Made by a program: the position numbers and the translations under genes
The notes under the pieces: generated by a model
Database searches by the model: none
What the model was told of the DNA's origin: nothing
The model's input: the letters and a program-made list of their open reading frames with translations, nothing else
NCBI GenBank assembly: GCA_034096865.1
Contig: JAWQFJ010000561.1
Span: forward strand, 1 to 27,500
Length of the DNA: 27,500 nucleotides
Origin: Theodoxus fluviatilis
Lineage: Eukaryota; Mollusca; Gastropoda; Cycloneritida; Neritidae
Direction: 5' to 3'
Shown here: positions 1 to 27,500 of the stretch, piece after piece
Layout: each line of letters opens with the position of its first letter
Position numbering within the stretch: position 1 is the stretch's first letter

Positions 1-105
1 TCTCCGGATTGTCCCTCCACGTCAAGTCCATCACAAGTCGGGATGGCGAAGCAACAGGATAACAGTGAAGTCCACCACGAGTCGGGATGGCGAGACAGGT
101 GCTAA
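1..105. repeat. Two-copy 44-bp tandem repeat
   Basis: AAGTCCATCACAAGTCGGGA at 24 and AAGTCCACCACGAGTCGGGA at 68 begin near-identical segments 44 bp apart. The array may continue left of the window. Confidence 0.7.
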
Positions 106-720
106 AGAAAAATATTTAATTGGATCCCCATAATATATGTCCCAATTTACATTAAATGATAATTCCACAAAACCAAGACAAACCTAGCTTCATAAAAATA
201 ATTGTATAAGTTTTCAGTTGAATGACTGGGTCAAATAGTGACGTGATGACGTTCTTAAAAAGGAAAATTATCAATTTGACGTCACGCACTTTCCAAAATT
301 CATTTTCTTCAACTCTTACAAACAATTATCCTAAATAATGATTAACTCAACAACAAGAATTTACTAGCAATAAACTGAGACTATCCCTTTCTAATGTGGC
401 TATCCAAAAAAGAGAAGAACACTCACCAGTCCACCTGTGTATATTCCGTCCAACTACTTCGCACTTCTTAATTACATTTGTTTATAAATATAATACACTC
501 AGATTCCAATCTTGGAATACTGTAGCGTCCCCATTGGGAAGAGAATCATCCCTTCACCAATCTCAGGTAAGAGTGACAGTTTTCGGGAGACTCCCTCGTT
601 CTCAAACGGTCAGAGCAGGGACCAGGAGGATTCTGGGTATGACGAGGAGTTCCTGCTCCATCGTCATATTCTATGAAACTTTTTTAAATAAAAAAGGCTA
701 AAGGACAATTTTGATAGTTA
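106..720. other. Unassigned AT-rich sequence
   Basis: Small frames here have no recognisable motif, codon bias or splice context. I see no gene. Confidence 0.6.
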
Positions 721-730
721 TGACTTCAAG

Positions 731-805
731 TACTGGTGGTCCAGTGGCAATGCCACCGGTCCACCAACACAGAGGACCCCGGCTCGAAACCCGGCCACGA
801 TCAGA
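731..805 (+). repeat. tRNA-like Pol III sequence (SINE head or tRNA pseudogene)
   Basis: An A-box-like TGGTCCAGTGGC (737-748) and a B-box-like GGCTCGAAACC (781-791) sit at tRNA-like spacing, followed by T5CT6 near 806-817 as a possible terminator. The 5' half also folds on itself: GGTGG and GTGGC pair with GCCAC and CCACC around AAT. The T arm has a central mismatch and no good acceptor stem is seen, so it is not a working tRNA. A tRNA-derived SINE head is the best guess. Confidence 0.5.
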
Positions 806-864
806 TTTTTCTTTTTTCTGTACATGTATTTATTAATATTTATTCACACTGTCAACCTGTGGCT

Positions 865-1630
865 TGACAAGCGTTTTGGTGGCCTGCTGAGAAAGATAAT
901 GACGAATGGTACTAATTTTCCTTAGCTCGTAATATGCTAACTGACAGACTTTGTTGACATGAGATTTCATTGACGGATCATCGTCAAACATGACGCCTAA
1001 TTTTCTAACAGACTGAGAGAAGATGATGTCACTGTGACCAATGGTTAGTTTGAGGGCCTGATCCCATTTACCTCCTCCGCCCACCAGGAGTGCTTCAGTT
1101 TTTGAGTCATTGAGTTGGAGCTTGTTCCGGGTCATCCACCATTTCACGTCAGAGATACAGTGTTCGCTGGTAGAAAGAAGAGAGTGGATTTGACTGGGAT
1201 GGGAGGAGTTGTAGAGCTGGGTATCATCAGCAAATTCACTGTGAGAGACTGAATGACTGTCAATTACATTGGAGAGTGGTTAGGTGAACAGTAGAAACAG
1301 CAGAGGACCCAGAACAGAGCCCTGAGGGACTCCGTACTTGAGAGGTGTAGGATCAGAAGAAAACCCGAGATCGAAACAGTCTGTCTACGTTCTGAGAGAT
1401 AGATATGAATGCAGGAAGAAGAGTGCTACGTTCCCAATGCCAAAAACGTTTCTAAGATGGGTGAGAAGAATTCCATGGTCTATTGTGTCGAACGCGGCAC
1501 TCAAGTCCAACAGAGTAAGAAGAGAAACTTTGGCATTATCAGAAGCAACGAGAAGATCGTTTAGAACACGGACCAGAGCTGTTTCGGTGGAATGATGAGC
1601 ACGGTGCGCGGATTGAAAACGGGCCAAAAG
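865..1630 (-). pseudogene. LINE (CR1/L2/Rex1-like) reverse transcriptase fragment
   Basis: One minus-strand frame carries the RT core in order: QSAHRAHHSTETALVRVLND, LLDLSAAFDTIDHGILL (palm motif with the first catalytic Asp), YGVPQGSVLGPLLFLLFT, FADDTQLYNSS (the catalytic DD box) and LGVMFDDDPSMKSHVNK (thumb). The frame is kept for about 265 codons but has two in-frame stops, one near 1385 and one just after LLFLLFT near 1265. Endonuclease and C-terminal parts are absent, and homology ends near 865. The 5' side stops at a long GT microsatellite. It is a dead, double-truncated copy, and the exact clade is uncertain. Confidence 0.85.
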
Positions 1631-1637
1631 GTCATAC

Positions 1638-2640
<1,003 letters not shown>

Positions 2641-2689
2641 ACATCATCTGATTGAGCGCGTTCATGCTTGAAACGGCCGCATCGCCTTG

Positions 2690-2960
2690 CCAACTGCTAC
2701 AAATGTATAATTTTGAACAAAGGAAATACGCCTCTATCACGGAACGGTACCACTTCGTCATGTTCGCTGTCGAAACGACTGGAGTACGTGGTCGGACCGG
2801 CAGCAACGGAACTTATCCGAGAGATCGGCCAGCGGATTGCACTGTCGACAGATGACCCACGCCAGACACAGTTCCTGTTTCAGAGAATCTCGCTGGCAAT
2901 CGCGAGGGGCAACGCGTTCGCACCACGTCGTCGGCCAAGCGTGAGGCTACCCGTGACCCA
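2690..2960 (+). pseudogene. Retroelement ORF, C-terminal relic
   Basis: Two adjacent plus-strand frames give EQRKYASITERYHFVMFAVE then GPAATELIREIGQRIALSTD and FLFQRISLAIARGNAFA. In many marine invertebrate genomes the extreme C-terminus of an RT-encoding retroelement ORF has this layout (HF.P.AVET.GVWGP....LR..G.R......D.R...FL.QRIS.A..RGNA). A frameshift separates the halves near 2785, and no upstream RT domain is visible, so this is a decayed fragment. Assignment rests on motif memory. Confidence 0.55.
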
Positions 2961-3718
2961 AAGCCGAGGTGTTTCCCTTGTCTCTGACCCTGGAGGTTGT
3001 GTTTCCCATGGGTTTGCCATCAGTGGTGTGGTCATGCTCCTCCCTCTCAAGTAGGGGTTGCAGGAAAATATATGTAGATGTAGCTTTTCATAGATATATA
3101 TTCTCAATGTTATCCACACTTGCCATAGCGAACTGCTGGCCCCATTCTAGACATCGACGCGCGAGTATGAAGAAAAGACTTCCATACTGCATACTCATAC
3201 GGCGTCTCGCGGCCTGTGGCACTTGATGACGTATAACAGATTTCATGTGACTGTGGAGCGTAGTCGAGTCTAATGCACTGTGGCTGTGTTTCGATGACCA
3301 TCATTCGCTGTGTGTTACATCGATTTTTGCAATGACATTGAAGTATGCAATGTAAATTTGCTGTTTTCTTGAATAAATGTTACGTTCTTTTACTTGATTT
3401 TTAAAAAATTGAACAAAATCCGGGAAATAAAGCCTTTGAGCACGGTTTATACTCTTTATTTTCCCCTTCGAATATTCGCTGTCTCTCCTGCACCCCTCTC
3501 TTCGGATGAGTCCACTAGTGGGGCCAGCTTGAGGTATTCATTCCGAATTTTTATCATTCCTACGTACGGTACATTGCAAACTTCAAGAGCGCATTAACTT
3601 TTAATTTTAGCGCGGCTTCTGTTTTTCCCTGATTTGTATTAATTGCAGTGCCCCTTCTTTGTTTGATTTTAGTAGTCACCGTTTGTTTGAACGTGCGAAA
3701 ATGAAGGAAGTGATACAG
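2961..3718. other. Unassigned intergenic sequence before tRNA-Lys
   Basis: Short frames only, with no domain I recognise. AATAAA-like motifs near 3370 (plus strand) could be a relic 3' end, but there is no associated gene. Confidence 0.5.
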
Positions 3719-3725
3719 AAAAAAA
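3719..3725 (-). terminator. Pol III terminator of tRNA-Lys
   Basis: Seven consecutive T residues on the minus strand, three bases after the tRNA discriminator base. Confidence 0.85.
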
Positions 3726-3727
3726 TT

Positions 3728-3800
3728 CGCCCAACGTGGGGCTCGAACCCACGACCCTGGGATTAAGAGTCCCATGCTCTACCGACTGAGCTAGCCGGGC
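3728..3800 (-). tRNA. tRNA-Lys (anticodon CTT)
   Basis: A 73-nt cloverleaf reads on the minus strand. The acceptor stem GCCCGGC pairs with GTTGGGC (two G-T wobbles), followed by discriminator G. The D arm is GCTC-AGTCGGTA-GAGC, the anticodon arm TGGGA-CTCTTAA-TCCCA gives anticodon CTT, and the T arm is GTGGG-TTCGAGC-CCCAC. A box and B box are intact, and a run of seven T (minus strand, 3725-3719) directly downstream is a Pol III terminator. No intron, and CCA is not encoded. All stems pair, so this is probably a functional gene decoding AAG. Confidence 0.96.
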
Positions 3801-3848
3801 TACTGATAGATTTAAGGTGATATAGAATAGTAATACGAGCTTAACAGA

Positions 3849-3868
3849 ATACGGCTATAAATAGCCGC
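3849..3868. promoter_or_regulatory. TATAAATA within a short palindrome
   Basis: CGGCTATAAATAGCCG places a consensus TATA box between perfectly complementary arms. It lies about 50 bp upstream of the tRNA-Lys 5' end in the tRNA's orientation. There is no identified mRNA gene for it, so a promoter role is speculative. Confidence 0.25.
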
Positions 3869-4842
3869 CTCGTCCCGCTACTACCATAGCATATATTGCT
3901 GTAATTTGCCACCTTTGCAGATTCCGAGACAGTCACACTGACAGTAGGAGGATTTTGAGTTAGTTACAAACACGGGTTTTTCCACTTCGCTGCATCTAGT
4001 TTTCGCTATTTCTCTGTGTTTGAATCACACTCTCAACCCTTGTTAAACTAAGTTGTTTACATCATAGTTCATACATGTACTGACTGCAAAGAGCCTATAT
4101 ATAATATATATAGTGTATATAGGATCTTTACTGACTGTAGCGATGCTGTTGCCGTGTGTTGGACAGGCTCGAGTCGAGGCGTATTATTTTGTGTGCAGTT
4201 GAAACATATTTATATCCAACATGATTAGTCTCCCGCCCAATTGTGCCGGCTCATCGTGGGAACAGATTGTGATCGTCTTCGTTTCGAATGTTTCGCATTC
4301 AGGTTGAGTTTTTCTTCCTCTTCTTCTCCTCCTACCGAAAAGCATGCACTGCATGCTTCATGCAGTTTCGTTCAATGACGCTAACTAAAGTCAAAGATCT
4401 TTTCTAAAGTATTCTCTAAAAGGCGAAGACCTGCCGATGGCACTTCTCCAGTGAAGTTCTTGTGGCTATAGAAATTATAAACATGCTTGAGGCAAGGAGG
4501 CGAAGCGCTGCACAGCTCTGCACGTGTTTCACTCCTGAACAGCAATTTTGGGGCGTGATTCACTCAGCGCTGCATCACCGATCCGAGGTGATTCAGACGA
4601 TTTTCAAAATGGCGTCTTCGATCCCGCACTGGCATCGATGCGTAAAATAACCCTCAGAAACATAATTTTGGGACTGGAACGAGCTTTATTTTCCCCAGGC
4701 GCTCTGTATGCGCGAGTAATGGCAAGTAAGGATGACACAGTAGTGGACTTTATTCATTCAGAATACATTTAAACGTGCATAAATGATGTATGTGGCAAAG
4801 AAAACACTTTCTTTCTTAGCGTCTAGCAACACAACATGGGGC
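3869..4842. other. Unassigned sequence; possible relic with GCGC-rich motifs
   Basis: Contains an AT palindromic stretch near 4098-4129 and a CAAAATGGCG start-like context near 4606. The frame there ends after 13 codons. No gene can be supported. Confidence 0.5.
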
Positions 4843-4871
4843 CAAAGATTATAGGTTACCTATAATCTTTG
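4843..4871. repeat. 29-bp perfect palindrome
   Basis: CAAAGATTATAGGT, one central T, then ACCTATAATCTTTG: 14-bp arms with no mismatch. Confidence 0.95.
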
Positions 4872-5242
4872 ATGGGGCGCAGAAGATTTACCTCCCTTTT
4901 AACAAGTAAAGCGCTGCACTAAATCTGTAGGTGTTCAGGAGAGGCAAAGAGCGCTCAATTGATAACGTGAAGCGCTCATGCAGCGCTTCGTACTCCTGAA
5001 CAAGCCTTATATAGTTCCTTGGGGGACGGAGGACGACAGCAGCTCCAGTCGAGGACCTCTTCTGTTCCTTTGTACAGTACAACGATCGATCGACCAGCCT
5101 TTCAAGGGCTGAAAGCACATTCGCCTTGTCAACGACTAATCTGCCATCACGGACGGGAAGGGTGTCGAGTGGTGGATGAAAATGGTGAATCTAATATAAA
5201 TGGGTGTAGGGAGAGGAGATTAGGTCTGGAGATGGGAAGAAT
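4872..5242. other. Unassigned sequence with inverted GTTCAGGAG/CTCCTGAAC
   Basis: GTTCAGGAG near 4932 and CTCCTGAAC near 4995 flank a segment with several AGCGCT motifs. The same CTCCTGAAC also occurs near 4532. Could be a short foldback repeat. No gene seen. Confidence 0.4.
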
Positions 5243-5299
5243 GATGTGTGTGTGTGTGTGTGTCACTGTGTGAGACAGAGAGAGAGAGAGAGAGAGAGA
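5243..5299. repeat. (TG)n then (AG)n microsatellite
   Basis: A short TG run (5245-5264) followed by an AG run (5275-5299). Confidence 0.95.
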
Positions 5300-5538
5300 A
5301 GCTTTGAGGCTTTGTGGATGAGAGATATGGGAGAAAGGGTAACTATGTCTGCAGTGTTACTGTTGAATGTGCAACTGTTGAGAGGACGAAAGCATGTGCA
5401 ATTCTGTACTGCTGGCAATCCCTTCTAAAATCAGGAAAATATTTTTCCATCATTTCATTTCAGAGGAATTTCTTGGTGTTGTCCATAGTTACACACCTTA
5501 CACTCCTCCGTGACACCTGATTTGCAGAAAATGCATCC

Positions 5539-5605
5539 AAACCTTTCAGGGGGCCTCCAGGAACTACCAAACCTTTCAGGGGGCCTCCAGGAACTACCAA
5601 ACCTT
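5539..5605. repeat. 30-bp tandem repeat, 2.2 copies
   Basis: Two identical 30-bp units beginning AAACCTTTCAGGGGGCCTCC at 5539 and 5569, plus a 7-bp partial third. Confidence 0.95.
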
Positions 5606-5629
5606 CATGAAAGGCCTTGGGCTCGTTCA

Positions 5630-5766
5630 TTAGCCAATCTTGTTGGCAAATAATAGGCTGGTGTCAACACGTGTCAAACATCTGACTGCCTTTACATCTG
5701 CTTTCATCATGTTGACACCGGCCTATTCCTCACAAGATCTTGCAAGGTTCCTAGTGTAAGCAATGC
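5630..5766. mobile_element. Foldback repeat, copy A
   Basis: AATAGGCTGGTGTCAACA at about 5652 and TGTTGACACCGGCCTATT at about 5710 are complementary at 17 of 18 positions, forming a hairpin with a 40-base loop. About 125 bp of this sequence recur at 9459-9598 in the same orientation. No coding capacity; MITE-like. Confidence 0.75.
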
Positions 5767-5869
5767 ACCACAGACTTACAAGTACTTTGCATTTCCTTCT
5801 CCCTTTTTCCCTCTGTTCCGTACAAGAAAACTTGAAAAACATGACTCAATGCAACAGATCACTCGTCAG

Positions 5870-5875
5870 TTTATT
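5870..5875 (-). promoter_or_regulatory. Candidate poly(A) signal, distal
   Basis: AATAAA on the minus strand followed 20-35 bp later by a TG/T-rich stretch (TGATCTGTTGCATTG then a T run), resembling a complete cleavage and polyadenylation region. It would give a 3' UTR of about 2.1 kb. Confidence 0.4.
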
Positions 5876-7602
5876 CAGATATGTACAAAGAACAAATTCC
5901 CATAACCTTCCCTTCAGCCAAAGTAAAATAGAGGCTAGCCATGAACAGAAGACTGCAGAGTGAGGTGCACCCCAATATGACCTCTTGAAAAACTGGTCAG
6001 TCAAGACACCAACATAGCTCACCAACGAAGTCTGCCAACTCCATTGGTACATGCATCCCTACAGATTTCAACCTCATGGAATGTATCCGTAAAACGTTCT
6101 GTGTATAGAATAAATATAATCAAAATACCCAGAAAACATACACAAGTAAAAATAATTTTTGGGAGCTTCAATTCCAAGATATGGAGGGACTATTCATTTG
6201 AGAGCTGTGTGAACACTGAGGACATCAAATAAAAACAAAATGGATGTGCAGCAGAGACACTGGGGAGAGCTTTGTGCAAATACCAGTAAGTTCAAAAATT
6301 CAAAACACTTAAAAGTATCATTAACATTTTAACACATTTCATTGGAGGGGAAGATATGGACGGACACCAGTTGTGCTCAACATCACAAGGGGCTACGGCA
6401 ATGCTTAACAATGTGTCAAAGTTATTACCATTTCTGCCTTTGATTTTTCTGTCAAAATTTTTCACATGTGACACAATTTCAAAAGAAACATTATCTTAGG
6501 AAATATATCTGGTGTATTTCTTCATTGGTGTAAGTGTCTCCAACTGTGAAAGTTTTCTAACTTAACACTATTGCAACCTTGCTAGTCGTAACATTTTTTG
6601 GTTCATCATTCTTTCCTCCAAGCAAAATCACTGGTGCATTTACAGAAGAAAGATGCAAATGCAATTTGAAAGTTGTTCAATCCTCATTGGCATCATGTCA
6701 AATTTGTGACACAGCTACCTGGAAGGAATATATAATGGACGGAATTCAGCATGTGCTGGAGACCAGATGAACAGTGCAGAGACCAAAATGTCCTGTAAAT
6801 GGTCAGTCACCGTCCACAACACTGATAGATACTGGAATCCAAAAATATGCCACAGCTATGACCATAGTATATCATACACTAATTATCAAACCCCCACATA
6901 TCTTAAAGGAGTGTGTTTTTTCTATGTATCTCACTGATATAGATGTATCAAATGAAGGACAACAAACAACTATAACAAGATTGTGCATATGTTTTCACAT
7001 AGTTATATCTTGCAGTCACTTCAGTCATTCAGTGGGTCACACTCAGTCAAAGCTTTCTCCTTGCTCCAAACCATTCTACACACACAAAGCATCACACTAC
7101 TAGATCTATACCAACCCAGGATATCAATGCCAACAAGTTCAAAGTCTCCTGTGCAGCTGGTTCCAAAAGTCTCGAACATATCATCACAATGGACGGACGG
7201 TACCTCATGTAACATTTGGTTCCCATATAAAAACAATACAAATATAACTGTCAGAGAGAAAAAGAAAAGACAAACCAGATCTAGGAGCCTCACAAGGAAC
7301 ATCAGAGCCCACACTCACTCACTCCCCTTGGGGAGCAAGATCACAGACAGAGGAGTCACATCTAGACCAAAGCAACAAACACCAATGCCAGAACATATGA
7401 TGACACATTGGATTTGCATGATTTACTTCAGATCTCCACAAAGACTCTTTGGGCTCATCACAGAGGCTGGGTGACAAGGGTTCTGTCATAATGCCATAAC
7501 ACACAACATAAAATGAAACTACACAAGCTTATTATAGATATATCCAGCCTAAAGGGTTTTACAGCAAGTGCATATTTTGGTCCAAATTTCTCAAGAAAAC
7601 CT

Positions 7603-7608
7603 TTTATT
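7603..7608 (-). promoter_or_regulatory. Candidate poly(A) signal, proximal
   Basis: AATAAA on the minus strand about 365 bp after the IFT140 stop. It would give a short 3' UTR. Only the hexamer supports it. Confidence 0.4.
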
Positions 7609-7973
7609 TGAACAAATAAGTTGCAAAATGGAAATGGAAGTCATAATTTAAATTTTTGCAGGTTTACAGATCCAAGAATCAACACATGCTTGATTCCTAA
7701 TACATGTACTCACGTTATCAGCTGTAATATCACAACTTTGAACATTTCATTTTGCACAACTATACTTCCACATAAAAGATCATTACTTGGGTGGGAGAAT
7801 TCAGTTTACCACGTCTACTCAACAGAGACAGACACCATGAACAGACAGTGCAGTCCAGGCATGAAAACGGCCATCACTGATGGCTGCGAAAATGAGGAAA
7901 GATAAAATCTCCAGTAGAGTCGCCTGATTTTTCAATTGTCTTGTTTGTCCAATTTCTCAGGTCATCCTCCTGT

Positions 7974-27330
<19,357 letters not shown>

Positions 27331-27421
27331 CTACAACAGCATCCACAAAGACATGCTAATCACCACACTCCAGGCACATTGACTAAGTGTGAAATGAATG
27401 GCTACTAAAATAACAAACTGT

Positions 27422-27496
27422 AGATGGATGGATGGATGGATGGATGGATGGATGGATGGATGGATGGATGGATGGATGGATGGATGGATGGATGGA
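27422..27496. repeat. (GGAT)n tetranucleotide microsatellite
   Basis: About 18 pure GGAT/GATG repeats at the right edge of the window, in the intron before exon a. Confidence 0.98.
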
Positions 27497-27500
27497 TTTT

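Larger units (their letters stand above)
5846..7973 (-). other. Probable IFT140 3' UTR and downstream region
   Basis: No convincing coding frame or repeat is seen between the IFT140 stop and about 5846. The sequence is AT-rich and single-copy within this window, as expected of a long 3' UTR. Where the transcript ends is not settled by sequence; two minus-strand AATAAA hexamers are candidates. Confidence 0.5.

Noticed and set aside
3728..3800. tRNA-Lys sequence as a primer-binding site of an LTR retrotransposon
   Set aside because: The complete cloverleaf with Pol III terminator is present. A primer-binding site would be only about 18 bases, and no LTR pair is seen.
4606..4650. CAAAATGGCGTC context as a gene start
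   Set aside because: The frame stops after 13 codons and no plausible downstream exon was found.
4888..5118. 76-codon minus-strand frame
   Set aside because: No recognisable domain; overlaps a region with short inverted repeats; no splice or codon-use support.
7021..7314. 97-codon minus-strand frame downstream of IFT140 as a small gene
   Set aside because: Hydrophobic chance frame within the probable 3' UTR, no motif or splice support.

Overview
This window is eukaryotic nuclear DNA. It carries a multi-exon gene with GT-AG introns, long dinucleotide microsatellites, minisatellites and many decayed mobile elements. No bacterial-type operon is visible. The encoded protein, the CA/CT-rich microsatellites and the mix of repeats suggest a marine invertebrate, most likely a mollusc (probably a gastropod). 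That placement is an inference from style and cannot be proven from the window.

The only host protein-coding gene I can support is IFT140, on the minus strand. Seventeen exons between 27330 and 7974 join in perfect phase into 938 codons plus stop. The reading runs from the end of the WD40 region, through the TPR-like solenoid, to the natural C-terminus. The first exons lie beyond base 27500. The product is a core subunit of the IFT-A complex, which drives retrograde transport in cilia. A 3' UTR runs leftward from 7973, with candidate poly(A) signals at 7603-7608 and 5870-5875.

Left of IFT140 (1-5840) there are a tRNA-Lys(CTT) gene at 3728-3800, a tRNA-like Pol III-type sequence at 731-805, relics of two LINE reverse-transcriptase ORFs (about 865-1630 minus, about 2690-2960 plus), a 29-bp perfect palindrome, short tandem repeats and otherwise unassigned sequence.

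The IFT140 introns hold most of the novelty. (1) Three copies of an 830-885 bp repeat (19313, 24323, 26126) have subterminal inverted repeats, a GTCC/GGAC microsatellite and an end hairpin, like DINE-1/HINE non-autonomous Helentrons. They are packed with TCAAGGTCA, the extended half-site of SF-1/ERR-type nuclear receptors. (2) A piggyBac-like element (23266-25199, TTAA on both sides) contains a 210-bp tandem duplication and one of those repeats nested inside it. (3) An internally deleted pogo/Tigger-type element (15626-17012, TA duplication, matching TIRs) lies between exons. (4) Two different TIR elements (20605-20968 and 21117-21741) sit in what looks like one original CA microsatellite. (5) A foldback repeat occurs twice. 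(6) Two intronic minisatellites are present, one reaching almost to a splice donor. The gene's coding sequence remains intact despite this load.
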